A stretch of DNA of 64,000 nucleotides from Brotaphodocola faecis (GTDB lineage: Bacteria; Bacillota; Clostridia; Lachnospirales; Lachnospiraceae). The position numbers and the translations under genes are program-made. Positions 6,541-15,416 of this stretch are shown here, in pieces. Numbering within the stretch: position 1 is the first letter of the stretch; the number at the start of each line of letters is the position of its first letter. The stretch is taken from positions 1-64,000 of the forward strand of contig NZ_JBBMFJ010000018.1 in assembly GCF_040096075.1 (NCBI RefSeq), in the 5' to 3' direction. The notes below the pieces were generated by a model. The model had not been told where the DNA came from. It made no database searches and was given only the letters and a program-made list of their open reading frames with translations.

Positions 6541-7443
6541 ATGGAATTACTGCAATTACGATACTTTCTGGTCGCAGCCCAGTACCAGCATATCACAAAA
6601 GCTGCTGAACATCTGCGTATTGCGCAGCCTGCCCTTTCCCAGTCGATCCACCGTCTGGAAGCCGAGCTTGGGGTTCCGCTTTTTACGCGCCATAACCGGA
6701 GTATTGAATTAAACGAAGAAGGCCGTTTTCTCCAGCAGCGGCTCATCCCCATCTTAAACAGTCTGGATCAGATTCCGGAGGAGCTTCAAAAAGGCAAGTA
6801 CCAGATGAACCACACCGTCCATCTGCGTCTGCTGTCAGCTTCTTCCCTGATCACCAGCCGCATCATTGCCTACCGCAGTCTTCATCCGGAGGTGAGCTTC
6901 CAGCTCTATCAGAATCCGGATCAGGATGATAACTTTGATCTTTGCGTATCTGCCCGGAGGGCTGACACTGTTTCGGAGCACAGTGCCCACAATGACTTTG
7001 CGGACGATGTCATGGTCATGCTGGAGGAGGAGCTCTACCTTGCCGTTCCCACTCATTCCGATTTTGGTCAGAAAACAACAATCCGCCTCTCTGAGACCAG
7101 AGACGCGGATTATATCTGCCTTGCCGGTTCCCACCCTATCAGGCAGATCACCAACAGCTATTTTGAAGAGGAGGGATTTTCTCCTCATATTGTATTTGAA
7201 AGTGACACCACGGAATCGGTGCGCAACCTGATCGCGGCCGGCATGGGAATCGGGTTCTGGCCCCAGCACTCCTGGGGTACCATCCCGGAAAAGCTGGCAG
7301 ACTCCCCGGAACAGTTTCCGGTCCGGCTGCTTCATATTGAAGACCGCGTCTGCCGCCGCCAGATCACGCTGACCCGCTCTGAAAAAGGGCGGAACAATCC
7401 CGTTATCACGGATTTCTGTAATTTTCTTATGTGTCAGAAATAA
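6541..7443 (+). CDS. LysR-family transcriptional regulator
   Basis: A 300-residue LysR-type regulator. The winged HTH occupies residues 1-60 (MELLQLRYFLVAAQYQHITKAAEHLRIAQPALSQ, interrupted here only for description) with the usual SIHRLEAELGVPLFTRHNR continuation. Residues 90-300 form the substrate-binding, co-inducer domain. The ATG has AAGGAG 7 nt upstream and a consensus promoter at 6467-6494. It is divergent from the MATE transporter, the arrangement typical of a LysR protein controlling its neighbour. The co-inducer cannot be deduced. Its 3' end is 18 bp from the convergent atpC. Confidence 0.88.
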   Translation: MELLQLRYFLVAAQYQHITKAAEHLRIAQPALSQSIHRLEAELGVPLFTRHNRSIELNEEGRFLQQRLIPILNSLDQIPEELQKGKYQMNHTVHLRLLSASSLITSRIIAYRSLHPEVSFQLYQNPDQDDNFDLCVSARRADTVSEHSAHNDFADDVMVMLEEELYLAVPTHSDFGQKTTIRLSETRDADYICLAGSHPIRQITNSYFEEEGFSPHIVFESDTTESVRNLIAAGMGIGFWPQHSWGTIPEKLADSPEQFPVRLLHIEDRVCRRQITLTRSEKGRNNPVITDFCNFLMCQK

Positions 7444-7461
7444 TCTGGGAACAGCTGCATT

Positions 7462-7890
7462 TTACAGCCCATTATAATAGCTGCCCTTCTGCTGGCTCGC
7501 TTTTAATCTGCTCAGGGCTCTCGCCATGGAGGCCCTGGACATATGGTATTCCCGGATGCTCTGCTTCTGACGGAGCTGTTCCTTTGCCCGCTCCAGCGCC
7601 TGGCGCGCCCGCACCTGATCGATGTCCTCTGGGCGCTCTGCCGTGTCCACTACAACGGTCACACGGTTGTTGGCCACCTGGACAATGCCAAGTCCGACTA
7701 CTGCCCGGTGCCAGTCTGTTTCCCCTGGAATGCGAAACCTAAGCTCGCCCTCCTGTGAAGCCAGGATCATGGCTTCCCGGTGCGGCAGGATTCCTACCTC
7801 TCCATCATGGGCCGGCACCACCAGTGCCTCACAGCTGCCATCATAAAATACATGGTCACTGGCTATGACCTTAAGCCAGAATGTCGACAT
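7462..7890 (-). CDS. atpC: ATP synthase F1 epsilon subunit
   Basis: A 142-residue epsilon subunit, part of the central stalk that couples rotor to catalytic head and can inhibit ATP hydrolysis. The N-terminal beta-sandwich begins FWLKVIASDHVFYDG and includes the hallmark PAHDGEVGILPHREAM. The C-terminal helical hairpin (about 90-135) has ALERAKEQLRQKQS. It is the last gene of atpBEFHAGDC. It is separated from atpD by 80 bp that contains a stem-loop, more than any other gap in the operon apart from none longer. The 3' end runs close to the convergent LysR gene, with no strong terminator visible. Confidence 0.93.
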   Translation of the reverse strand: MSTFWLKVIASDHVFYDGSCEALVVPAHDGEVGILPHREAMILASQEGELRFRIPGETDWHRAVVGLGIVQVANNRVTVVVDTAERPEDIDQVRARQALERAKEQLRQKQSIREYHMSRASMARALSRLKASQQKGSYYNGL

Positions 7891-7913
7891 GGCTTTTGCT
7901 CCCTTCTGTTTTG

Positions 7914-7939
7914 AACCGCCAGGATTCTTCCTGACGGTT
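7914..7939 (-). other. Intercistronic stem-loop between atpD and atpC
   Basis: AACCG-C-CAGGA and TCCTG-A-CGGTT form an 11-position stem with one mismatch and a 4-nt loop. No T run follows on the minus strand, so it is not a classical terminator; it could stabilise or process the atp mRNA and tune atpC expression. Confidence 0.4.
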
Positions 7940-7970
7940 TCTGTTCTGATTTCTGTTTTGGAATTTCATC

Positions 7971-9377
7971 TCATCCGTTTTCTGCGTTCTGCGCCATCTT
8001 ATGCGCCTTCTCCACAACCTCATCGATGGTTCCGACATTGAAAAAGGCTGCTTCCGGATAGGCATCCATCTCTCCGTCAATGATGGCCTTAAAGCCGCGG
8101 ACTGTTTCTTTTACCGGCACATATTTGCCCGGAATGCCAGTAAAGTTCTCAGCCACATGGAAGGGCTGGGACAAGAATCTCTGAATCTTTCTGGCACGGC
8201 TTACTGTCAGCTTGTCCTCATCCGAGAGTTCCTCCATACCCAGAATTGCGATGATATCCTGCAGCTCTTTGTATTTCTGAAGCATCTCCTTTACCTGGTT
8301 GGCTACCTGGTAATGCTCCTTTCCAACGACATCCTCCTCCAGGATACGGGAAGATGATTCCAGCGGATCCACGGCCGGATAGATACCCTGCTCCACAATC
8401 TTTCGGGAGAGTACCGTGGTGGCATCCAGATGCGCAAAGGTCGTTGCCGGAGCCGGATCCGTCAGATCATCAGCCGGTACATATACGGCCTGGACGGAAG
8501 TAACGGAACCATTTTTCGTGGAAGCGATCCGCTCCTGCAGTTCGCCCAGATCAGTAGCCAGTGTCGGCTGGTATCCTACTGCGGACGGCATACGTCCAAG
8601 CAGTGCCGATACCTCGGAACCGGCCTGGATAAAACGGAAAATGTTATCGATGAACAGCAGTACATTCTGATGCTCCACATCACGGAAATACTCTGCCATG
8701 GTAAGTCCGGTCTCAGCTACCCTCATTCTGGCACCCGGGGACTCATTCATCTGGCCGAATACCAGCGCGGTCTTTTTTAATACGCCAGATTCTCCCATCT
8801 CCGTCCACAGATCGTTTCCTTCACGGGAACGCTCACCAACGCCGGTGAATATGGAATAACCGCCATGCTCTGTTGCAATGTTGGTGATCAGCTCCTGGAT
8901 CAGCACCGTCTTTCCGACACCGGCACCGCCAAACAGACCAATCTTACCGCCCTTGGCGTATGGTGCCAGAAGATCAATGACTTTGATGCCGGTCTCCAGC
9001 ATCTCTGCCACCGGGCTCTGGTCCTCAAAAGAAGGCGGATCACGGTGGATCACCCATTTCTGTTCTCCATCCAGGCTTTCACCTCCATCAATGGTCTCGC
9101 CTAATACGTTAAACAGTCTTCCCAGTGTTTTTTCTCCCACCGGTACCTGAATACCGCTTCCGGTAGCCTCCACTTCCATATCACGGTGAAGTCCCTCGCT
9201 GGCGGAAAGCATCACACACCGGACCACATCTCCGCCGATGTGCTGGGCTACCTCCATCACGCAGCGCTTTCCCTGATTCTCTACGACCAGCGCATCCTGA
9301 ATATGCGGAAGGTTTCCATCTTCAAAGGCCACATCTACCACAGGCCCCATGACCTGTATGATCTTTCCCTTGCTCAT
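7971..9377 (-). CDS. atpD: ATP synthase F1 beta subunit (catalytic)
   Basis: A 468-residue catalytic subunit. P-loop GGAGVGKT at 150-157, GERSREGND, the catalytic GVGERSREG region, the DELSEED-like stretch ELSDEDKLTV in the C-terminal domain, and the normal length of about 465. Three copies alternate with alpha in the F1 head and make ATP from ADP and phosphate as the rotor turns. Preceded by atpG (24-bp gap) and followed by atpC. The ATG has GGAG upstream. Strongly conserved, no anomaly seen. Confidence 0.97.
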   Translation of the reverse strand: MSKGKIIQVMGPVVDVAFEDGNLPHIQDALVVENQGKRCVMEVAQHIGGDVVRCVMLSASEGLHRDMEVEATGSGIQVPVGEKTLGRLFNVLGETIDGGESLDGEQKWVIHRDPPSFEDQSPVAEMLETGIKVIDLLAPYAKGGKIGLFGGAGVGKTVLIQELITNIATEHGGYSIFTGVGERSREGNDLWTEMGESGVLKKTALVFGQMNESPGARMRVAETGLTMAEYFRDVEHQNVLLFIDNIFRFIQAGSEVSALLGRMPSAVGYQPTLATDLGELQERIASTKNGSVTSVQAVYVPADDLTDPAPATTFAHLDATTVLSRKIVEQGIYPAVDPLESSSRILEEDVVGKEHYQVANQVKEMLQKYKELQDIIAILGMEELSDEDKLTVSRARKIQRFLSQPFHVAENFTGIPGKYVPVKETVRGFKAIIDGEMDAYPEAAFFNVGTIDEVVEKAHKMAQNAENG

Positions 9378-9400
9378 GACTTTCTCCTTATCTTATCCTG

Positions 9401-10294
9401 TTATCTCTTTTTCTTTCTCTGTGCCCTGGCACCTCCCACTACCTCGGTAATCTCCTGGGTAATGGCCGCCTGGCGCAGACGGTTATATTCCATAGACAGC
9501 TCAGAAAGCAGGGCCGCAGCATTGTCGCTGGCGGACTGCATTGCCATCATTCGTTCATTCTGTTCACTGCAGAAGGACTCCACCAGCGCACCGAATATAA
9601 AACCGGTCACATAGTTCGGTACCACATGGTCCATAACCGCCTCCGGCGAAGGTACCATGCGGATTTCCTCCTGATGAATGTCTGCCGGAATGGAAATGCC
9701 ACTGAAATTCTCTCTTTTTAACGGAAGAAGCTGTTCCATTCTGGTCTCCGTTTTCATACTGTTGATCATCTGGGTATACAGAATCCAGACCTCATCGACC
9801 CGGCCTTCCATGAAATCCTCAATCAGTGTGGACGCGATACAGCGTGCCCGGTGCATGGTCGGATTCTGGACCGTATAATGAAACTGCTTCTCAATCGGCA
9901 GCTGCCTGGATTCAAAATAAGCACGTCCAAGCTCACCCACCACATACAAGCGGTTGTTTTTCCCGGCTTCCATCCATTCCTGAGCCTGCTTTAACACATT
10001 ATGGTTATAAGAACCGGCCAGGCCCTTATCTCCGGTTATGACCAGAAGACCGCGCACCCGTTTTTCCTTCGGAATTGTTTCCCGCGCATCAAAATACGCA
10101 TGCCTGGTATCCGGCATATGACGCAGGATCCTGTGGATCAGGCTCTGAAGTGTGTAAAAGTACGGCTCCGTATCTGCCAGAAGCTTTTTGCTCTTCTTCA
10201 TCTTGGTGGAAGAGATCAAATACATGGCACTGGTGATCTTTCTGGTATCCTGAATGCTCTTTATTCGGCTCTGGATCTCTCTTGCGTTTGCCAT
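9401..10294 (-). CDS. atpG: ATP synthase F1 gamma subunit
   Basis: A 297-residue gamma subunit, the rotating shaft inside the alpha3beta3 head. N terminus MANAREIQSRIKSIQDTRK and C terminus EITEVVGGARAQRKKKR match the coiled-coil ends of the family. The start codon lies inside the end of atpA: the two genes overlap by 34 nt in different frames, with AAGGAGG 4 nt before the ATG inside atpA coding sequence. This strongly suggests translational coupling, which would help keep the subunit ratio. Confidence 0.95.
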   Translation of the reverse strand: MANAREIQSRIKSIQDTRKITSAMYLISSTKMKKSKKLLADTEPYFYTLQSLIHRILRHMPDTRHAYFDARETIPKEKRVRGLLVITGDKGLAGSYNHNVLKQAQEWMEAGKNNRLYVVGELGRAYFESRQLPIEKQFHYTVQNPTMHRARCIASTLIEDFMEGRVDEVWILYTQMINSMKTETRMEQLLPLKRENFSGISIPADIHQEEIRMVPSPEAVMDHVVPNYVTGFIFGALVESFCSEQNERMMAMQSASDNAAALLSELSMEYNRLRQAAITQEITEVVGGARAQRKKKR

Positions 10295-11799
10295 ACTGCC
10301 TCCTTGAACTCTTTCGCAGCCGCGGTAATCCGCTCTGCCAGCTCATCACTCAAAACCTTTTTCTCTGCCAGTTCTTTCCCGATCTCCGGATGATGGTTCG
10401 CGAACCATTCCAGCATGTTCATCTGAAAGTCCTTGATCCGTTCTACCTCCACATCCAGCATCACGCGGTGAGTTGCTGCACAGAGAGTGATGACCTGCTC
10501 CGGCATGGACAGCGGACGTCCAAGCGGCTGCTTCAGCAGCTCCATCAGACGCTTTCCGTAAGCCAGCTGCTCTTTGGTGGTCTCATCCAGATCGGAACTG
10601 AACTGGGTAAAGACCTCCATCTCACGGTACTGGGCCAGGTCAATACGGATACTTCCGCTGGCCTTCTTCATAGCCTTGGTCTGGGCCGCGCCGCCCACAC
10701 GGGATACAGAAAGTCCTACATTGACCGCCGGACGCTGACCGGAGAAGAACAGGTCACTTTCCAGAAAGATCTGTCCATCCGTGATGGAAATGACATTGGT
10801 CGGAATGTACGCAGATACATCGCCCGCCTGTGTCTCAATGATCGGAAGCGCCGTAATGGAACCGCCGCCCAGTGCATCGCTTAAGCGGCTGGACCGCTCC
10901 AGCAGTCTGGAGTGCAGATAAAACACATCACCCGGATATGCCTCACGTCCCGGAGAACGCTCCAGCAACAGAGACAATGCACGGTAAGCAACTGCATGCT
11001 TGGACAGATCATCATAGACGATCAGCACATCTCTGCCCTGACGCATGAAAAACTCCGCCATGGCCGTACCTGCATACGGAGCAATATACTGAAGCGGTGC
11101 CGGATCACTGGCAGTAGACGCCATCACAATGGTGTAGTCCATGGCATCGTGTGTCTTTAAGGTATTGACCAGCTTGGCAATCGTGGAAGCCTTCTGGCCA
11201 ATGGCCACATAGATGCAGATCACGCCCTTGCCCTTCTGGTTTAACATGGTGTCTACGGCAATGGACGTCTTACCGGTCTGACGGTCACCGATGATCAGTT
11301 CTCGCTGTCCGCGTCCGATCGGGAACATGGAATCAATCGCCAGAATACCGGTCTCCATCGGCTCGCTGACGGATTTACGGTCTACAATACCGGGCGCTTC
11401 AGCCTCAACCGGAAGCCAGTCCTCCTCTTTCGCCGGTCCCAGACCATCGATCGGCTCGCCCAGGGCATTGACCACACGCCCTAAAAACGCGTTTCCGACC
11501 GGAACACCGGCCCTCTTCTTCGTCCGGGTCACCCGGCTTCCCTCTACGATCTCCGTATCCTTTCCAAACAGGATGCAGCCGATCTCATTTTTCCGGATAT
11601 CCTGTACCATGCCTTTTACGCCGCACTCGAATATCACGATTTCCCCGTACATGGCATGATCGATGCCATAGACAATGGCAATGCCATCGCCCACCCAGAT
11701 GACGGTTCCGGTTTCCCGGGTTTCCCCTGCGTGGGCGTCAAAATCTTCAATCTCTCCTTTTATGATGGAGATGATCTCCTGAGAACTGATTGTACTCAT
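10261..11799 (-). CDS. atpA: ATP synthase F1 alpha subunit
   Basis: A 512-residue non-catalytic nucleotide-binding subunit of the F1 head. P-loop GDRQTGKT at 171-178, PYAGTAMAEFFM, YDDLSKHAVAYR and SVSRVGGAAQTKAMKK are all present. Length is slightly above the usual 500-505. The C terminus (QERSRAE) overlaps atpG by 34 nt. It follows atpH after 10 bp. No anomaly apart from the overlap. Confidence 0.97.
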   Translation of the reverse strand: MSTISSQEIISIIKGEIEDFDAHAGETRETGTVIWVGDGIAIVYGIDHAMYGEIVIFECGVKGMVQDIRKNEIGCILFGKDTEIVEGSRVTRTKKRAGVPVGNAFLGRVVNALGEPIDGLGPAKEEDWLPVEAEAPGIVDRKSVSEPMETGILAIDSMFPIGRGQRELIIGDRQTGKTSIAVDTMLNQKGKGVICIYVAIGQKASTIAKLVNTLKTHDAMDYTIVMASTASDPAPLQYIAPYAGTAMAEFFMRQGRDVLIVYDDLSKHAVAYRALSLLLERSPGREAYPGDVFYLHSRLLERSSRLSDALGGGSITALPIIETQAGDVSAYIPTNVISITDGQIFLESDLFFSGQRPAVNVGLSVSRVGGAAQTKAMKKASGSIRIDLAQYREMEVFTQFSSDLDETTKEQLAYGKRLMELLKQPLGRPLSMPEQVITLCAATHRVMLDVEVERIKDFQMNMLEWFANHHPEIGKELAEKKVLSDELAERITAAAKEFKEAVWQTQERSRAE

Positions 11800-11809
11800 C
11801 TTCTGTCTC

Positions 11810-12322
11810 CTATCTAGTTTCTTCGAACATCCGCCTGAGCTGTCCGCTCAGACTGTAGTCATATTCCACATCACCGGTCTGCAGCACAAAACCGCCGATC
11901 AGCTCCGGAGCCTCCTGCATGGACAGCTCCACGCTGTTCTTTCCATACGTTTTACACAGAAGCTCTTTCATGGCCTTGACTTCTGCCGCATCCGGCTCTG
12001 TCACATAGCGAAGCTTCGCGGAAAGAATCCCTGCCGCCTCGCGGCTCTTTTCATCCCGGATTCGAACCATGTCCTCCATCTGGTCACTGCATCCGGCCTC
12101 ACAGATCTTCTTCAGAAAATTCCGCATGTTCCGGGAAAAGTCCGGGCTCTGAAAAACCCGGTCGATGATGGTTTCCTTTTTATTCTGCCGGATCACCGGA
12201 CTTTTCAGAACCTGCGCAAGCTGCGGATTTTCCCTCAGAATGCTTTCGCAGGTCCGGATCATAGTCTCCGGAAGCTTCAGCTCATACAACACGGTTCCGT
12301 AAAGTCTTGCCTGTTCAGTCAT
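11810..12322 (-). CDS. atpH: ATP synthase F1 delta subunit
   Basis: A 170-residue delta (OSCP) subunit linking F1 to the peripheral b stalk. N-terminal helical bundle starts MTEQARLYGTVLYELKLPE; the C-terminal part has the usual DPSLIGGF-like ELIGGFVLQTGDVEYD followed by SLSGQLRRM. The frame is open to 12355 but I use the ATG at 12322, which has GGGGGA 8 nt upstream and fits family length; it overlaps the end of atpF by 8 nt. Confidence 0.92.
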   Translation of the reverse strand: MTEQARLYGTVLYELKLPETMIRTCESILRENPQLAQVLKSPVIRQNKKETIIDRVFQSPDFSRNMRNFLKKICEAGCSDQMEDMVRIRDEKSREAAGILSAKLRYVTEPDAAEVKAMKELLCKTYGKNSVELSMQEAPELIGGFVLQTGDVEYDYSLSGQLRRMFEETR

Positions 12323-12806
12323 GCTTTTCCCCCGTATCTGCCAGAAATGCCGCAAACCGTTTCCGGTCCGCTTCCCGGCCGCTGTTTTCCTTCAAAAGCT
12401 TCTCAGCCGCAGTCGCAGCCAGCTCCTTCGTCAGGCCCTGAAGCTCTCTTAACGTCTTTTCGCGCTCCAGGCCGATCATCCGGTCAGCCTGTTCCAGTTT
12501 CTTTGCCGCGTCCTCATCCGCCTGCCGCAGAATCTTTTCATATTCTGTTCTGCCCATCTTCTTCGCATCTTCCAGAATCCGGCCGGCCTGATCCTCTGCT
12601 TCCCGCAGGGAGCCTTCATACTGCTCTTTCAGCCGGATGGCCTCCTGCTTTTCACTTGCGGCATCATTTAAATCTGCCTCCACCTGTGCCTGCCGCTTTT
12701 CCATGATCTCCATCAGCGGCTTCATAAGGAAATGTTTCAGGAACAGATACAGCACCAGAAGGTTGATGACCGTAAAGGCAATATTCCAAAAATTTATGTT
12801 TAACAT
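12315..12806 (-). CDS. atpF: ATP synthase Fo b subunit
   Basis: A 163-residue peripheral stalk subunit. One N-terminal membrane helix (about 5-27, NFWNIAFTVINLLVLYLFL) followed by a long charged helix/coiled coil (about 35-150) rich in E, K, R and A. Two copies anchor delta and hold alpha3beta3 still against rotor torque. It sits between atpE and atpH as expected and overlaps atpH by 8 nt. Confidence 0.93.
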   Translation of the reverse strand: MLNINFWNIAFTVINLLVLYLFLKHFLMKPLMEIMEKRQAQVEADLNDAASEKQEAIRLKEQYEGSLREAEDQAGRILEDAKKMGRTEYEKILRQADEDAAKKLEQADRMIGLEREKTLRELQGLTKELAATAAEKLLKENSGREADRKRFAAFLADTGEKHD

Positions 12807-12839
12807 AGTACCTGCCCTTCTCTGCTTCCGAGTTCTTGA

Positions 12840-13064
12840 TTATTTCAGGAAGAGAATGATCAGAAGACCGATTACAAAGCCGTAAATTGCGGTAGCCTCT
12901 GCCAGCGCACAGCCAAGAAGAAGCGCCTTGGTGATCTTGCCGTCTGCCTCCGGCTGTCTTGCGATAGCGTCTACAGCCTTAGAGGTTGCAAGTCCGATTC
13001 CGATTCCTGCTCCAACACCTGTGATAACTGCTGCTGCTGCACCGATTGCGATTAATCCTGACAT
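12840..13064 (-). CDS. atpE: ATP synthase Fo c subunit (proteolipid ring)
   Basis: A 74-residue hairpin of two membrane helices joined by the conserved polar loop ARQPE (35-39). The ion-binding carboxylate is E56 in LAEATAIYG. In Na+-dependent enzymes the first helix carries a Gln and the second a Glu-Ser-Thr triad. Here the Gln position is I23 and the triad is E-A-T, so the sequence argues for H+ coupling, although T58 is retained. The glycine-rich first helix (GVGAGIGIG) allows tight ring packing. Confidence 0.95.
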   Translation of the reverse strand: MSGLIAIGAAAAVITGVGAGIGIGLATSKAVDAIARQPEADGKITKALLLGCALAEATAIYGFVIGLLIILFLK

Positions 13065-13126
13065 AATTCATTTCTCCTTTTCTCTCTCGTTTTAACCTTT
13101 TTACCAGCGGTCCGTCGCTTTCGCGC

Positions 13127-13813
13127 TTACTCGACCGCCTCTTTTATATATAATGATGTGAGGAACACAAAGACGTAAGCCTGGATCACTCCATCAAATA
13201 TATCGAAATATCCGCTGAACGGAAGCGGAACCACCACCGGAAGCAGATACTTGATCAGCGCCATGACAACCACTGCACCAAGCACGTTTCCAAACAACCG
13301 CATACAAAGGGAAAGCGGCCGGATAAACAGTTCCAGTACATTGATCGGCGCAATGATCGGAATCGGCTCCGCAAAGCTTTTGAGCCATCCTTTTATGCCC
13401 CGTTTCCGGATTCCCGCTGCCTCCACCAGCACAATGCTCATCACTGCAAGGGAAGCCGTCACATTCAGATCCTTCGTCGGCGATTTGAAGCCCAGAAGTC
13501 CGATCATGTTCGCAATCGCAATATAAAGCATCACCGTGATCAGATACGGAATATACGCTTTTCCGTCTTTGCCGAGAAGATCCGCAAAGAAACGGTAGAG
13601 AAACGTAAAGCCGCTTTCCAGAGCTGCCTGCTTCTTCCCGATGTTTCTCATCTTCAGGCCCTTCACCAGGATCAGCGAACCGATCATCATGATGGCCATA
13701 ATGATCCAGGTAACCACCACTGATTCCAGCACCGGGATACCGCCAAACAAAGGAATGGTAAATACCGTGTTGCAGTTTAATTCCTCCATCAGGGATTCCA
13801 CCAGCTTATCCAT
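13127..13813 (-). CDS. atpB: ATP synthase Fo a subunit
   Basis: A 228-residue integral membrane subunit forming the ion half-channels against the c ring. The essential arginine is R172 in LSLCMRLFGN; the last helices contain the conserved SLYIKEAVE end. About five hydrophobic segments are visible. It is the first gene of the operon, with GGAGTG ahead of its ATG and a sigma-A promoter at 13849-13877. There is no atpI gene upstream within this window, as is often but not always seen. Confidence 0.94.
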   Translation of the reverse strand: MDKLVESLMEELNCNTVFTIPLFGGIPVLESVVVTWIIMAIMMIGSLILVKGLKMRNIGKKQAALESGFTFLYRFFADLLGKDGKAYIPYLITVMLYIAIANMIGLLGFKSPTKDLNVTASLAVMSIVLVEAAGIRKRGIKGWLKSFAEPIPIIAPINVLELFIRPLSLCMRLFGNVLGAVVVMALIKYLLPVVVPLPFSGYFDIFDGVIQAYVFVFLTSLYIKEAVE

Positions 13814-13848
13814 ATACTCACACTCCTTTCTCTTTCGCTCTGTCCGTA

Positions 13849-13877
13849 ATTATAAGCATCTGTTTTTTTCTTATCAA
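13849..13877 (-). promoter_or_regulatory. Sigma-A promoter of the atp operon
   Basis: Minus strand: -35 TTGATA (13872-13877), 17-bp spacer, -10 TATAAT (13849-13854), about 35 nt before the atpB start codon. Only one strong promoter is visible for the eight genes. Confidence 0.72.
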
Positions 13878-13994
13878 TTTTATTTTTCTTATCATCACAT
13901 AACATTCACGTTATTAACTGAAATTTTACACAATTTTCGCATCCAGGTGATGCAATATTGGGTATTTTTTCAAAAGATGTTTTGATTTCGTCAA

Positions 13995-14045
13995 AAAAAC
14001 AGAAGCTGTATTTTCGCTCATCTTGAAAATACAGCTTCTGTTTTT
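13995..14045 (-). terminator. Strong terminator after purD (bidirectional shape)
   Basis: A perfect 21-bp stem (13995-14015 with 14025-14045) around a 9-nt loop. T runs flank it on both strands. It ends the purEMND transcript and also insulates the atp promoter region that follows. Confidence 0.85.
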
Positions 14046-14069
14046 CTATTTTTTGGTAATGTTTATCCC

Positions 14070-15344
14070 TTATGCCTCATCGATCGCATGTCCGATATCA
14101 TGACGCATATATTTATTATCGAAGTCAATCCACTCCGTTGCCTTATAGGCATTGGCACGGGCTTCTTTTAAGTTGCTGCCGGTTGCGGTTACGCCCAGCA
14201 CGCGGCCGCCGTTGGTTACCACACGGCCCTGGTCGTCAAACTTGCTGCCTGCGTGGAATACATAATAGCCTTCTTTGTCTCTAAAGTTCTCCAGGCCGCG
14301 GATTTCAAAGCCCTTCTCGTAATGTTCCGGATAACCTGCGGAAGCCAGGACGACACAGACTGCCGCGTTATCCTCAAACTCCAGCTCAATCTGATCCAGG
14401 GTGCCGTCGATGCAGGCCTCAAACAGATCAACCAGATCGTTCTTCATGCGCGGAAGCACAACCTGGGTCTCCGGATCTCCGAATCTGGCATTGTATTCCA
14501 GTACCTTCGGACCGTCTGCAGTCAGCATCAGGCCAAAGAAGATGATGCCCTTAAATTCTCTGCCCTCTGCCTTCATGGCATCGACCGTCTTCTGATAAAT
14601 GTGTTCTTTACAGAACGCATCCACCTCCGGGGTGTAGAACGGGCTTGGAGAGAAGGTTCCCATGCCGCCGGTGTTCAGTCCCTGATCGCCGTCCTTCGCG
14701 CGTTTGTGATCCTGCGCGGAGGTCATGATCTTGATGGTCTTTCCGTCTACGAAGGATAACACAGAAACCTCACGTCCGGTCATGAATTCCTCAATGACGA
14801 TCTCATCCCCGGCGGAGCCGAACTGCTTATCCATCATCAGGGTCTTGACGCCTGCCTTTGCCTCTTCCAGATCCTTGCAGATCAGAACGCCCTTGCCCAG
14901 TGCCAGGCCGTCTGCCTTTAATACGATCGGCATCTTTGCGGTTTCGAGGTAAGCCAGTGCCTTTTCCGGGTCGTTGAAGGTCTCATAAGCCGCAGTCGGA
15001 ATGCCGTATTTTTTCATCAGGTCTTTGGAAAATGCCTTGGAGCCCTCCAGAATCGCTGCGTTGGCTCTCGGACCAAAGGCACGGAGGCCTGCTGCCTCAA
15101 ATGCGTCCACTGCGCCTGCTGCCAACGGATCATCCGGTGCTACCACCGTTAAGTCAATCTCATGCTCTTTCGCGAATGCCACCAGCTTGTCAAACTCCAT
15201 CACGCCAATGTTCACGCACTCTGCCACCTCTGCAATGCCTGCATTGCCCGGTGCGCAGTACAGTTTCTCTACCTTCGGACTCTTTGCCAGTTTCCATGCA
15301 ATGGCATGCTCTCTTCCGCCGCCGCCTACGATCAAAATTTTCAT
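14070..15344 (-). CDS. purD: Phosphoribosylamine-glycine ligase (GAR synthetase)
   Basis: A 424-residue ATP-grasp ligase for the second step of purine synthesis, joining glycine to phosphoribosylamine. Starts MKILIVGGGGREHAIAWKL; ATP-grasp motifs include KADGLALGKGV, EEFMTGREVSVLSFVDG and EYNARFGDPETQ. Last gene of the purE-purM-purN-purD run, with a strong terminator 25 bp downstream. The 72-bp gap to purN contains its RBS (AGGAGG). Normal length and motifs. Confidence 0.95.
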   Translation of the reverse strand: MKILIVGGGGREHAIAWKLAKSPKVEKLYCAPGNAGIAEVAECVNIGVMEFDKLVAFAKEHEIDLTVVAPDDPLAAGAVDAFEAAGLRAFGPRANAAILEGSKAFSKDLMKKYGIPTAAYETFNDPEKALAYLETAKMPIVLKADGLALGKGVLICKDLEEAKAGVKTLMMDKQFGSAGDEIVIEEFMTGREVSVLSFVDGKTIKIMTSAQDHKRAKDGDQGLNTGGMGTFSPSPFYTPEVDAFCKEHIYQKTVDAMKAEGREFKGIIFFGLMLTADGPKVLEYNARFGDPETQVVLPRMKNDLVDLFEACIDGTLDQIELEFEDNAAVCVVLASAGYPEHYEKGFEIRGLENFRDKEGYYVFHAGSKFDDQGRVVTNGGRVLGVTATGSNLKEARANAYKATEWIDFDNKYMRHDIGHAIDEA

Positions 15345-15416
15345 CTGCCTGTTCCTCCTGTCTTTCCTTACACCACAGACAGACCGGAAGTTAGCCGGTC
15401 TGCCCTTATCGTTTTT

